The notes below the pieces were generated by a model, which saw only the letters and a list, made by a program, of their open reading frames with translations, had not been told where the DNA came from and searched no databases. 64,000 nucleotides of DNA from Paracoccaceae bacterium (lineage in GTDB: Bacteria; Pseudomonadota; Alphaproteobacteria; Rhodobacterales; Rhodobacteraceae): NCBI GenBank assembly GCA_018222585.1, contig JAAFAB010000001.1, positions 780,198-844,197 on the forward strand, given 5' to 3'. How positions within the stretch are numbered: the first letter of the stretch is position 1; every line of letters starts with the position of its first letter. Made by a program: the position numbers and the translations under genes. Of this stretch, positions 17,277 through 26,107 are shown in pieces.

Positions 17277-20200
17277 ATGGCTGGGACGACTTCTCAGGTC
17301 AGCGCGCGGCTGCGCGCGGCCAACAAAAGTGGCTTGACGGGCATCACGCTGCTTCTCGGAACCACGATGCTGGTATCCACCGCCGCCCTGGCCACCCCGA
17401 TCGATCCGATCGATCCGCCAACCGCCCCGGCCCCCGGCTGCGAGGTCGCGGACATGACGGCGACCTGCACCGGCGACCAGTCCGCCGGTCTCGCCGTCAC
17501 CGATCCCTTCGTCACCCTCGAGGTCAACGACCTGACCCAGGGCATCGCGCCCGCCGACGGCACCGCAGGCATCGCCTACGAGACCGAGACCACAAATGTC
17601 ACGCTGCTGAGCAACACCGGCGAATTCGCCATCACCACCAATGGCGCTGACGGCATCCTGGTGGGCAGCAAGGACGGCGACGTCTACATCAACCACGAGG
17701 GCGACATCACCGCCACGGGCGGGCGCGGCATCCATGCCTACGCCGACCAGGGTGAGGCAGTGATCGAGGGCGCGGGCAACGTCACCTCGACCCTCGATGC
17801 GATCTCGACCAATCCCCGCCTCGGCGGCGCGGCGCTGAACTGGGAAGGCAACATCACCTCGACCGAGGGCCGGGGCATCGACCTGAAGGCCGACAACGGC
17901 GTCGCCTCGGCGGCCGGGTCGGGCGCCATCGTCTCCCAGCAGGACGCGGTCACCCTCGATTCGCGCGGGGCCGGGGCCGACACGAGCTTCAACTGGACCG
18001 GCGACATCACCTCGCACGGCGGCAGCGCGGTGCTGCTGAACGCCGATGACGGCGGTGTCAGCGTCACCGGCTCGGGCACCGTCATGGCCGAGGTCAACGG
18101 CTTCGACCTGGACGCCCGTGGCGAAGAGGAAGACGCCTGGCTGGGCTGGGAAGGCGACATCACCGCCACCACCGGCTTCGGCGCCCGCGTCTACTCCGCC
18201 AATGGCGGCGCGGATATCGAGGGCAGCGGCACCGTCAATGCCGGCGACTTCGCCTTCCACGTCCTGACCGAGAACACCAGCCAGCCCGCCTCGCTGAAAT
18301 GGACCGGCGACATCACCTCTCAGCTCAGCTTCGGCGTGCTGGTCGAGACCGTCGGCGGCGCCGCCACCGTGCAGGGCAGCGGCACCGTGCAGACCCATAC
18401 CGACGCGCTGACCGCCAATGCCATCGGCGGCGACGCCAACGTGATCTGGACCGGCGACGTGACCTCGACCACCGGCCGCGGCCTGGTGGCCCTGTCCAGC
18501 TCCGGCGGCGCGTCGGTCAACGGCAGCGGCACGGTGATGACCGAGCTCGACGCGATCACCGCCAGCAACACCGCCGGCACCACTGCGACGGTGACCTGGA
18601 ACGGTGACATCACCTCGACCTCGGGTCGCGGCGTCTATGTCTTCTCCTCCAGCGGCGCCACCAACCTGAACGGTTCGGGCACCATCATGGGCGGCACCGA
18701 CGGTGTCAGCATCTCCAACACCGGCTCGCAGACGGCGGCGCTTGGCTGGAGCGGCGACATCACCGGCGGCACCGGCTACGGCGTCTACATCTACTCGGCC
18801 AACGGCCCGGCCACCGCTTCCGGCACCGGCGCGGTCAGCGGCGCGCTCGACGCCTTCCACCTGGAAACCGAGGGCAGCGCCACCGCCAGCCTGAACTGGA
18901 CCGGCGACATCACCTCGACCGGGGGCAACGGCGTCCACATCACCACGGCCCAGGGCGCGGTCTCGACCCAGACCAACGGCCTGATCGACGCCGAGATGGG
19001 CGGCATCTACATCTCCAGCGGCTCGGCGAACACCAGCAACACCGTCTCGGTCGAGCACAGCGGCAACATCATCGCCGGCGGTGTCGGCGTCGAGGCACAC
19101 AGCCCCGTCGCCCCGGTCACCGTCAAGGTCACCGGCGATATCGACAGCGGCTCCTACGGGATCCACGCCGAAAGCCAGGCGGACGCAACCGTCACCGTCG
19201 AGCAGACCGGCACGCTGGACGCGGGCAATACCGGCATCCACGCCTACAGCGCCAACGGCGACGTGAACGTGAAGCAGAACGGCTACCTGGAAGCCTACGG
19301 CGACGGCATCCTTGCCCAGAACGAGGGCGACGGCACGGTCTACGTCAGCAAGGAAGGCGATATCCTGTCGCATGAGCGCGGCATCGCCGCCCTCTCCTCG
19401 ACCGGCAATGTCGTCGTGCGGATGAGCAACGGCAACATCGACAGCGGTGGCACCGGCATCCAGGCGGGCAACGAGAGCGGCGAGACCGTTACGGTCGAGA
19501 TGACCGGCAATATCGATGCCGATGGCGCCGGCGTCCTGGCAAGCTCGTCCAACGGGCAGGTCTGGGTCACCGTCGACGGCGATATCGACGTGGGCGGCGA
19601 TGGCGCCTCGGCGATCAACGAGGGCTCGGGCGAGGTCGGCGTGACCTATACCGGCGAGATGATCGCCGGCGGCAACGGCCTGGTGGCCGGCTCGGCGACC
19701 GGCAATGCGACCACCACCCTCACCGAGGGCAGCAGCGTCAGCGCCGCCGAGAACGGCATGAGCCTGGCCGGCTTCGGCAATCTCTCGGCCAATATCGGCG
19801 AAGGCGCCACCGTCACCGGCGGCGAGGGCTTCGCGGGTGTCTTCTTCGACACCGGCCTGCAGAACACCGTGACCAATCACGGCACGATCAACAACGCCGG
19901 CGGCGTGGACGAATACGCCATCCTGGCCGAGGACAACGACGTCCTGGTCGAGAACTACGGCACGATCAGCGGCAACGTGGTGCTGGGTCCCTGGGCCAAC
20001 GACTTCAACAACTACGAGGGGTCGCTGCTGGAAAGCGGCACCATCCTCAACCTCGGCACCGGCAACACGGTCACCGTCGAAGGCACCCTGTCGCCCGGCG
20101 GCAAGGGCACGGTGATGACCACCGCCCTGACCGGCAACCTCGAAACCACCGCGACCAGCACCCTGCTGCTGGATCTCGACATGGGCGCCGAGGTCGACAC

Positions 20201-21512
20201 CAACGACCTGATCGAGGTCTCCGGCGTGGCCTCGCTGGAAGGCGCGGTGACGCTGAACTTCGTCACTGCCAGCGCAACGCCGCAAAGCTACGTCTTCATC
20301 TCGACCGGAGAGGGCGTGACGCTGCAGGACCTGTCGCTCAGCGACAATCCCTTCGTCACCGCCTCGATCGAGACGATCAATGACGGCGACGACGTGCAGG
20401 TCACCATCTCTGAGCTGAACTTCGCCCCCGAGGGCCTGACCGGCACCGCGGGCACCATCGCGGACTACCTGCAGCGGGCCATGGCCGCGGGCGGCGACGG
20501 CCTGGGCGAACTGGGCGCGCTGGTGCTGAACAGCGGCGATCTGGAAGGCGCCCAGGCGGCCTACGACGACCTGGCCCCGACCCCCTATGTCGATGCGCTG
20601 GACGCCGGCTACCTGAACACCCTGAACTTCACCGACAACCTGATGAGCTGCTCGGTCCCCTCGGGCCTCTACGCGGAAGTGGCGGAAGGCAGCTGTGACT
20701 GGACCAAGCTGACCTACAGCAACTACAGCCAGGACAGCGCGGGCGGTGGCGAGGCGACCACGGTCACCACCATGTACACCACCGGGATGCAGCGGGCGCT
20801 GAAGGGCGACTGGCGCGGTGGCTTCGGCTTCGGCTTCTCGGGCTCGAGCACCAGCAACCCCAATGGCGACAGCTCGCACGGGACCACGTTCCACGCTGGT
20901 GCCTCGCTGAAGTACGCCCCCGGCCCCTATGCCTTCTCGGCGGCTCTGACCGGCAACTGGGGCGACCGCGACACGACCCGCTTCGCGACCGTCGGCGGCT
21001 CGACCCAGACGCTGACCGGGAACTTCGGCGTTTCGGCGGTGAACCTGAAACTGCGCGGCTCCTATGTCTTCGGAAGCGACAGCTTCTTCATCAAGCCCCG
21101 GGTCGACCTCGACACCACCCTGGTGCGGTCGGATGCCTTCACCGAAACCGGCGGCAGCGCGGCGCTGAGCGTCGAGTCCACCGACCAGGTGGTCTACAGC
21201 CTGTCGCCCTCGCTGGAGTTCGGCACCACCCGCCGCGACGCGGATGGCAGCGTGATGCGCACCTTCGCCCGGATCGGGACCACGGTCTTCTCGGACAGCG
21301 ACCTGCCGCTGACCGCGACCCTGGCCTCGGACGGCACCGGGGTGACCGGCTTCTCGACCACCAACAGCGATGACGGCCAGATCTGGAGCCTCGCCGCCGG
21401 CTTCACCGCCTTCAACGCCGGCGGCTGGTCGGCCGAAGCGCAGTACAACCTCAATTTCGACAGCCACTCGCAAGAGCACGTCGCCAGCCTCAAGATGCGC
21501 AAGACCTTCTGA
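17277..21512 (+). CDS. large repetitive autotransporter (type Va secretion), beta-helical passenger
   Basis: A 1411-residue secreted or surface protein. An extended signal region (residues 1-39, hydrophobic ITLLLGTTMLVSTAALA) is followed by a Cys54/Cys63 pair. The passenger holds nine 49-51-residue repeats beginning W-x-G-D-I-T (residues 140-590), nine 24-25-residue repeats beginning x-G-D/N-I (593-815), and a linker with TNHGTINNAG and ENYGTISGNVVLG turns typical of autotransporter beta-helices. From about residue 1130 (TIADYLQRAM, ALDAGYLNTLNFTDNLMSC) comes a 12-strand-type beta-barrel ending in the aromatic KMRKTF, recognised by BamA. AGAGGGA precedes the ATG. The stop overlaps the next gene's start (TGATG). 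The cargo function is unknown; adhesion or biofilm formation is the usual family role. No protease triad was seen. Confidence 0.87.
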   Translation: MAGTTSQVSARLRAANKSGLTGITLLLGTTMLVSTAALATPIDPIDPPTAPAPGCEVADMTATCTGDQSAGLAVTDPFVTLEVNDLTQGIAPADGTAGIAYETETTNVTLLSNTGEFAITTNGADGILVGSKDGDVYINHEGDITATGGRGIHAYADQGEAVIEGAGNVTSTLDAISTNPRLGGAALNWEGNITSTEGRGIDLKADNGVASAAGSGAIVSQQDAVTLDSRGAGADTSFNWTGDITSHGGSAVLLNADDGGVSVTGSGTVMAEVNGFDLDARGEEEDAWLGWEGDITATTGFGARVYSANGGADIEGSGTVNAGDFAFHVLTENTSQPASLKWTGDITSQLSFGVLVETVGGAATVQGSGTVQTHTDALTANAIGGDANVIWTGDVTSTTGRGLVALSSSGGASVNGSGTVMTELDAITASNTAGTTATVTWNGDITSTSGRGVYVFSSSGATNLNGSGTIMGGTDGVSISNTGSQTAALGWSGDITGGTGYGVYIYSANGPATASGTGAVSGALDAFHLETEGSATASLNWTGDITSTGGNGVHITTAQGAVSTQTNGLIDAEMGGIYISSGSANTSNTVSVEHSGNIIAGGVGVEAHSPVAPVTVKVTGDIDSGSYGIHAESQADATVTVEQTGTLDAGNTGIHAYSANGDVNVKQNGYLEAYGDGILAQNEGDGTVYVSKEGDILSHERGIAALSSTGNVVVRMSNGNIDSGGTGIQAGNESGETVTVEMTGNIDADGAGVLASSSNGQVWVTVDGDIDVGGDGASAINEGSGEVGVTYTGEMIAGGNGLVAGSATGNATTTLTEGSSVSAAENGMSLAGFGNLSANIGEGATVTGGEGFAGVFFDTGLQNTVTNHGTINNAGGVDEYAILAEDNDVLVENYGTISGNVVLGPWANDFNNYEGSLLESGTILNLGTGNTVTVEGTLSPGGKGTVMTTALTGNLETTATSTLLLDLDMGAEVDTNDLIEVSGVASLEGAVTLNFVTASATPQSYVFISTGEGVTLQDLSLSDNPFVTASIETINDGDDVQVTISELNFAPEGLTGTAGTIADYLQRAMAAGGDGLGELGALVLNSGDLEGAQAAYDDLAPTPYVDALDAGYLNTLNFTDNLMSCSVPSGLYAEVAEGSCDWTKLTYSNYSQDSAGGGEATTVTTMYTTGMQRALKGDWRGGFGFGFSGSSTSNPNGDSSHGTTFHAGASLKYAPGPYAFSAALTGNWGDRDTTRFATVGGSTQTLTGNFGVSAVNLKLRGSYVFGSDSFFIKPRVDLDTTLVRSDAFTETGGSAALSVESTDQVVYSLSPSLEFGTTRRDADGSVMRTFARIGTTVFSDSDLPLTATLASDGTGVTGFSTTNSDDGQIWSLAAGFTAFNAGGWSAEAQYNLNFDSHSQEHVASLKMRKTF
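17694..19046 (+). repeat. nine ~150-bp coding repeats (W-x-GDIT class) in the passenger
   Basis: Repeat starts fall at 17694, 17841, 17994, 18147, 18300, 18447, 18597, 18747 and 18897, at steps of 147-153 bases. Each unit opens with a Trp (His in the first) and GDIT-type turn, then a GRGV-like segment, an S-x-G turn, 'GSGTV' and a DA-containing strand. This fits two beta-helix coils per unit. Confidence 0.9.
19053..19724 (+). repeat. nine ~75-bp coding repeats (x-GDI class) in the passenger
   Basis: Units start at residues 595, 619, 644, 668, 693, 718, 743, 767 and 792, at steps of 24-25 residues. The pattern is x-G-D/N-I-(D/x)-x-G-x-x-G-I-x-A-x-S-x-x-G-x-V-x-V. Spacing is half that of the preceding class. 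Confidence 0.88.
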
Positions 21513-23743
21513 TGGTTTCCTGGTCACAAGCCGAGACGGCTCGACCGCCGGTCGCGAAAGCGTCCGGCGGTGGCAGCCGTCGCGCACGCCGGTCGGACGG
21601 GCTGGACAGGGGCGAGTTGTGGCTGGTCGGCCTGTCGGTCGGCCTGTCCTCGCTGCTGTTCCTGACCTTCGCCGGTTTCGCGGCAAACGCGCTCTACCTG
21701 CATGGCTGGCAGATGCTGCCCTTCGTGCTGCTGATCGGGGGGCTGTTCTACTGCGCCCTCTGCTATCAGGTGATCCGCCTGGGGGCCGCGCGCCGGCCCC
21801 GGGCCGGGGCCCTCACCGACTGCGATCCGGCGCTGCTGCGCGCCGGGGCGCCTTCGGTCGCGGTGCTCATCCCCTCCTACCAGGAAAGCCGCCGGGTGGT
21901 GATCGGGACGGTGCTGTCCGCCGCCCTTGCCAGCTATCGCAACAAGCGGATCGTGGTGCTGGTCGACGACGCGCCCGGCAATGCCGCCGCGCTGGACGAG
22001 ACCATGGGCGCCATCGCCGACGTGCGGGACTGGCTGGCCGAGGGTCGCGCCATGCGCGACGCGGCCCTCTCCGGCCCGGCCACCGCCGCCCGCTTCGCCC
22101 CCGCCTATGAGGCTCTTGCCGCCTGGCTGGACGGCATCGCCGAGCGGCTGCGCGCCGAGGGCGATTCCTCGTTCGCCCATGTCGACAGCTTCGTCGTCGA
22201 GCGCGTGGTGCTCTCCCTGGCCCGGCGCTACCGCAGCGAGGCGCAGCGCTTGAGCCGCGCCCAGAACTGGGACCCGGCGCTGGAGCGCGACCGGCTGGCC
22301 TGCCAGCTGACCGGCGAGATCGAGAGCTTCCAGCGCAAGATCTACGCCAATCTCTCGCATGGGCCCAACAAGGCGATGAACCTCAACGCCTACCTCGGCC
22401 TGATGGGCGACGACTGGGATATCGAGATCCGCGACGGCAGCCGGACCCTCGTGCCGGCAACCGGGGCCGAGCCCGATCTTGCCATTGCCCAGACCGATTA
22501 TGTGCTGACCCTCGACGCCGACAGCGTCATCGTGGCCGACTACATGCTGACCCTGGTCGGCGAGCTGGAGTCCCGCCCCGCCGCCGCCGTCGCCCAGACC
22601 CCCTACCTGACCTTCCCCGAGGGCCCCTCTCCGGTCGAGCGGATCGCCGGGGCGACCACGGATATCCAGTACCTGATCCACCAGGGATCCAGCCACTACG
22701 ATGCCGCCTACTGGGTCGGCGCCAATGCGGTGATCCGCACCCGGGCGCTGCAGGACATCCTGCAGCGGCGCCAGGAAGAGGGCCACGAGGTCAAGGTCTA
22801 CGTGCAGGACAAGACGGTGATCGAGGATACCGGCTCGACCATCGACCTGCAGGACCGGGGCTGGCACGTCCACAACCACTTCGCGCCCATGGCCTACAGC
22901 GCCACGCCGGCCGATTTCGGCGCCCTGGCGATCCAGCGCAAGAGATGGGCGAACGGCGGGCTGATCCTGTTCTTCGACCTGCTGCGCAGCACCTGGAAAC
23001 GCGGCGGTATGCTGCGTGCCCTGCCGATGCTTCTGGTGCGCTCGCACTACCTGCTGTCGCCGCTGATCGGCAATATCGGGATCCTGGCGCTGATGCTGAT
23101 GGCCGTGGACCAACCGCACCCGCTGTTCTGGGCACCGCTGTTCATGACGCCCTACTTCGTGCTCTACATGCTGGACCTGCGCCGCATGGGCTATCAGTGG
23201 TGGGATCTCTTCGGGGTCTGCGCGCTGAACCTGATGCTGCTGCCGGTGAACCTGGCGGGGATCCTCGCCTCGATCTGGCAGATGGCGGGCGGCAAGCGCC
23301 GCAGCTTCACCCGCACGCCCAAGCTGGCGTCGCGCACCTTCATCCCGCCCTATGCCTTCCTGTTCAACCTGGCGATCCTGGCGCTGATGACCTTCTACGT
23401 GGCCATCGGCATTCACACCGAGAAGACCCTCGGCGTGGCGATCCCGCTGATCAACATCGTGCTCTACAGCTACGGGCTGGTCCGCTTCGTCGGGCTGCGC
23501 GACGGCTTCGCCGACCTCGGCCTGCGGATCGGTCAGATCCTGCGCGGCGTGGCAAGCCCGTTCCGCCGCCGCCGTCGCCCCGCCCCTGCCGTCACCACCG
23601 AGGCGCTGCCCCAGGCCATCGCCGCGCAGCCCGAAACCGGCCTGCGCGCCCCCACGGGCGCCGGTCGCCTCTACCCGCGGGACTTCCCGGCGCAACTCGC
23701 GCCCTCTGCCCCCCGCCCCCTGTCGTCCGAGGAGGACCGATGA
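21512..23743 (+). CDS. membrane-embedded family 2 glycosyltransferase with large helical insertion
   Basis: A 743-residue inner-membrane GT2 enzyme. Two N-terminal membrane helices (about 37-60 and 68-88) precede the GT-A domain: VAVLIPSYQE at 117-125, UDP-sugar Asp pair 152-153 (VLVDDAPGN), metal-binding Asp335-Ala-Asp337 (LTLDADSV), an acidic IEDTG at 437-441 in the usual TED position, and Gln475-x-x-Arg-Trp479 (QRKRW). About five more helices follow, giving a processive cellulose/hyaluronan-synthase-like layout. Between the first Asp pair and DAD lie about 180 residues, roughly twice the usual spacing, filled mainly by charged helix. The start overlaps the autotransporter stop and the end overlaps the Sel1 gene. 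Sugar and acceptor are unknown: it could make a polysaccharide or glycosylate a lipid carrier or protein. Confidence 0.87.
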   Translation: MVSWSQAETARPPVAKASGGGSRRARRSDGLDRGELWLVGLSVGLSSLLFLTFAGFAANALYLHGWQMLPFVLLIGGLFYCALCYQVIRLGAARRPRAGALTDCDPALLRAGAPSVAVLIPSYQESRRVVIGTVLSAALASYRNKRIVVLVDDAPGNAAALDETMGAIADVRDWLAEGRAMRDAALSGPATAARFAPAYEALAAWLDGIAERLRAEGDSSFAHVDSFVVERVVLSLARRYRSEAQRLSRAQNWDPALERDRLACQLTGEIESFQRKIYANLSHGPNKAMNLNAYLGLMGDDWDIEIRDGSRTLVPATGAEPDLAIAQTDYVLTLDADSVIVADYMLTLVGELESRPAAAVAQTPYLTFPEGPSPVERIAGATTDIQYLIHQGSSHYDAAYWVGANAVIRTRALQDILQRRQEEGHEVKVYVQDKTVIEDTGSTIDLQDRGWHVHNHFAPMAYSATPADFGALAIQRKRWANGGLILFFDLLRSTWKRGGMLRALPMLLVRSHYLLSPLIGNIGILALMLMAVDQPHPLFWAPLFMTPYFVLYMLDLRRMGYQWWDLFGVCALNLMLLPVNLAGILASIWQMAGGKRRSFTRTPKLASRTFIPPYAFLFNLAILALMTFYVAIGIHTEKTLGVAIPLINIVLYSYGLVRFVGLRDGFADLGLRIGQILRGVASPFRRRRRPAPAVTTEALPQAIAAQPETGLRAPTGAGRLYPRDFPAQLAPSAPRPLSSEEDR

Positions 23744-24480
23744 CACATCCCATCAGATCAGCACTTCTGTCGCTCGCCCTCGCCGTCGCCCCGCTGTCGG
23801 CGGCCATGGCGCAGACCGGCCCCGTCGCGGCCATCGCCCGCGGCGACGCCCTTGTCGAAAGCGGCGATCCCGCCAAGCTTTCCGAAGCCCTCGAGCTCTA
23901 CGTCTCCGCTGCCGAGGCCGGTTCCGTCTGGGGCCAGTACAAGGCCGCGGAAATGTACTACGAGGGCCAGGGCACCGAGCAGGACCGTGCCCGTGCCGCC
24001 GAGCTCTACGGCGATGCCGCCGACCAGGGCAACGCCTGGGCGCAGTACAAGCTGGGCGGCATGTTGCTGACCGGCGACGGCATCGACCCGCTGCCGAGCC
24101 GCGCGGTCGAACTGCTGGATGCCGCCGGGTCGCAGGGCAACATCTGGGCCAACTACCAGCTGGGCGACGCCTACCTGCAGGGCGATGTCATCGCACAGGA
24201 CCTGACCCGCGCGAAGTTCTACCTTGAGCGCGCCGCCGAACAGAACAACGCCTGGGCGCTGCTGCGCCTCGGCGAGATGTACCGCGACGGTCGCGGCGTG
24301 ACCAAAAGCCTGACCGACGCGAAGACCCTGCTGGAGCAATCCGTGGCGCAGAAGAACAGTTTCGCCATGGTCTCGCTTTCGGAAATGATCGCCGAGGACG
24401 AGCCCGAGCGCGCCAAGGCCCTGCTGAGCGAGGCCGCCGAGCTGGGCAATGCCGCCGCCCAGGCCAAGCTGGCCGAGTAA
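23740..24480 (+). CDS. secreted Sel1-repeat protein
   Basis: A 246-residue protein with a Sec signal (LLSLALAVAPLSAAMAQ, cleavage near residue 25) and then a solenoid of about five to six Sel1-like repeats of about 36 residues. Each repeat has the A-x-x-Y/G-x-A-A-x-x-G pattern, for example DRARAAELYGDAADQGNAWA, 'DLTRAKFYLERAAEQNNAWA' and 'ERAKALLSEAAELGNAAAQA'. It would reside in the periplasm as a scaffold. The ATG at 23740 overlaps the glycosyltransferase stop (ATGA). Sel1 proteins accompany alginate and other exopolysaccharide machines (AlgK is one), which supports a partner role for the glycosyltransferase. This is inference. Confidence 0.85.
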   Translation: MTHPIRSALLSLALAVAPLSAAMAQTGPVAAIARGDALVESGDPAKLSEALELYVSAAEAGSVWGQYKAAEMYYEGQGTEQDRARAAELYGDAADQGNAWAQYKLGGMLLTGDGIDPLPSRAVELLDAAGSQGNIWANYQLGDAYLQGDVIAQDLTRAKFYLERAAEQNNAWALLRLGEMYRDGRGVTKSLTDAKTLLEQSVAQKNSFAMVSLSEMIAEDEPERAKALLSEAAELGNAAAQAKLAE

Positions 24481-24502
24481 GCCGCGCCGCAAGACATGGA
24501 AA

Positions 24503-24536
24503 GGGCCGGAGGTGAGATCCACCTCCGGCCCTTTTT
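24503..24536 (+). terminator. Rho-independent terminator after the Sel1 gene
   Basis: A 12-bp perfect stem (GGGCCGGAGGTG/CACCTCCGGCCC, 24503-24514 with 24520-24531) and TTTTT at 24532-24536. It lies between convergent genes; on the minus strand the stem is followed by only TTT, so it may also help end the DUF1684 transcript. Confidence 0.93.
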
Positions 24537-24555
24537 CGGTGCCGCGCGCCGGGGG

Positions 24556-25338
24556 TCAGAGGCGCTTTTCACCGGCCTCGATACGCACCCCGAAGAGGTT
24601 TTCGCGCGGGGGCAGAGGGCAAACCGCGTGGCTGGTGAAGGCGCAGGGCGGGTTGGTGGCGCGGTTGAAGTCGATGACCACACTGTCCTGGGTCACCTCC
24701 TCGCCGAAGACGAAGCGCATGTGGCTGTAGGCATCTTCCATCGAGGTCAGGTCGCGGAAGACGAACTGTGGCCGGTCGGCGGTGCCGTAGGTCGGCAGCA
24801 TGGCCATCTGGCGGCCGGCGAACTCGAACTTCGCCACATGGGTGACGGGCACATAGGTCGGCGCGCCGATGATGGTGTCCAGCACCAGCTCCATCGGCTC
24901 GGGCAGCTTTTCCCAGCGGGCGGTGATGCGTAGCGCCGGGTCCAGCGGGAAGAACTCGATGGGCTTGAGGTGGTCCGCCGCGTCGGACTGGGCATCGCGG
25001 ATGCGCAGGGCGCGCCAGTCGTTCAGCGCGGTGATCTCCAGCAGGAAGCGGTCGGCGCGCCAGGCGAAGGTGCCGGCGGCGCGGTCCAGGGCGATGGTCT
25101 CGCCGCCCTCGGGGGTGAAGCTGCCGGTGTCGTCGGCGTTCAGCGTCAGGCTGCCCAGCACCTCGGGGCCGAGGGGCAGCCGGATGTCGTTGCCGGCGCC
25201 GCTGCCGATGCTGCGGGTGCCGGGGATGATCCACCAGCGGCCCAGCAGGTTCAGCCAGCCGTTTTCGGCGGTCAGCTTCTCCATCCTGGTCTGGAACCAT
25301 GCCTCGTGTGCGGCGGCAAATTCGGGGGAAACATTCAT
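24556..25338 (-). CDS. DUF1684 domain protein
   Basis: A 260-residue protein matching the DUF1684 family by its C-terminal block 'DFNRATNPPCAFTSHAVCPL' followed by PPRENLFGVRIEAGEK, and by the central 'YVPVTHVAKFEFAG' and RPQFVFRDLTS strands. The N-terminus (AWFQTRMEKLTAENGWLNLL) is also family-like. No signal peptide or membrane helix is seen, so it is probably cytoplasmic. It starts 16 bases after the last ABC gene of a peptide-type importer and is likely its last cotranscribed gene. The biochemical function is unknown; no catalytic motif is obvious, although the paired Cys in PPCAF/AVCPL is conserved in the family as I recall it. Confidence 0.85.
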   Translation of the reverse strand: MNVSPEFAAAHEAWFQTRMEKLTAENGWLNLLGRWWIIPGTRSIGSGAGNDIRLPLGPEVLGSLTLNADDTGSFTPEGGETIALDRAAGTFAWRADRFLLEITALNDWRALRIRDAQSDAADHLKPIEFFPLDPALRITARWEKLPEPMELVLDTIIGAPTYVPVTHVAKFEFAGRQMAMLPTYGTADRPQFVFRDLTSMEDAYSHMRFVFGEEVTQDSVVIDFNRATNPPCAFTSHAVCPLPPRENLFGVRIEAGEKRL

Positions 25339-25354
25339 GTGATCTGTCCTTCGG

Positions 25355-26107
25355 TCAGGCGCCTTCCGGCATCCGCGGGATGCTGGCCAGAAGGCTTTTG
25401 GTGTAGGAATGCTGCGGGTCGCGCAGGATGGCGGCGGTCTCTCCGGCCTCGACGATGCGGCCGCGGTCCAGCACGACCAGCTGATCGCAGAGCGCCGCGA
25501 CGACGCCCATGTCGTGCGAGACGAAGATCATCGTCATCCGCTCGGAAATCTCGCGGAACAGGTCCACCACGCGCACACGGGTCGACAGATCCAGCGCGCT
25601 GACCGCCTCGTCCGCCAGCACCAGCTCGGGGCGGGCGACGATGGCGCGGGCGATGGCGATGCGCTGGCGCTGCCCGCCCGAGAACTGGTGCGGGAAGCGC
25701 TCAAGCGTGTCCTCGGTCAGCCCGACGCTGGCGATCGCCTCGCGCGCCATCGCCAGATGATCGCCGGGCACCTTCAGCGAGCGCAGCGGCTCGGTCACGA
25801 TGCGGCGGATGCGATGCGCGGGGTTGAGCGAGGAATAGGGATCCTGGAACACCGCCTGCACCCGCTTGCGATAGCCGCGCATATAGGCGCGGTCGCGGGC
25901 CTCGAGCGGCGCGCCGTCGAACAGGATGCGCCCGGATTGCGGGCTGTCCAGCCCCAGCAACAGACGCAGCAGCGTCGACTTGCCAGAACCGCTTTCGCCG
26001 ACCAGCCCGACATTGGCGCCCTTCGGCACGCTGAAAGAGATATCTTCCAGCACCTTGCGTCCGGCCCCGTAGGAGAAACCGACGTTTTCGACCGTCATCA
26101 GGCTCAT
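25355..26107 (-). CDS. peptide-type ABC transporter ATP-binding protein (DppF/OppF class)
   Basis: A 250-residue ATPase with Walker [10 protein letters not shown], the Q-loop 'QAVFQDPYSSLNPAHRIRRI', signature FSGGQRQRIAIARAI, Walker B LVLADEAVSALD and the switch His in FVSHDMGVV. The Q-loop and downstream region are typical of the F-type ATPase of Dpp/Opp importers. It overlaps the D-type gene upstream by 4 bases. At 250 residues it lacks the long C-terminal oligopeptide extension, though the 'DPQHSYTKSLLASIP' tail is present. Confidence 0.92.
   Translation of the reverse strand: MSLMTVENVGFSYGAGRKVLEDISFSVPKGANVGLVGESGSGKSTLLRLLLGLDSPQSGRILFDGAPLEARDRAYMRGYRKRVQAVFQDPYSSLNPAHRIRRIVTEPLRSLKVPGDHLAMAREAIASVGLTEDTLERFPHQFSGGQRQRIAIARAIVARPELVLADEAVSALDLSTRVRVVDLFREISERMTMIFVSHDMGVVAALCDQLVVLDRGRIVEAGETAAILRDPQHSYTKSLLASIPRMPEGA

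Noticed and set aside
17694-19724. Regular spaced repeats as a possible CRISPR array
   Set aside because: The repeats are imperfect, 75 or 150 bases long, all in one reading frame and encode beta-helix coils.
17109-21686. 1525-residue open frame on the minus strand opposite the autotransporter
   Set aside because: It is a shadow of repetitive GC-rich coding DNA: composition is Gly/Arg/Asp/Val-rich without a recognisable domain, and the plus-strand frame has clear signal, repeats and barrel.
21524-23746. 740-residue minus-strand frame opposite the glycosyltransferase
   Set aside because: Glu/Gln/His/Arg-rich complement of a GC-rich membrane gene; no motifs.
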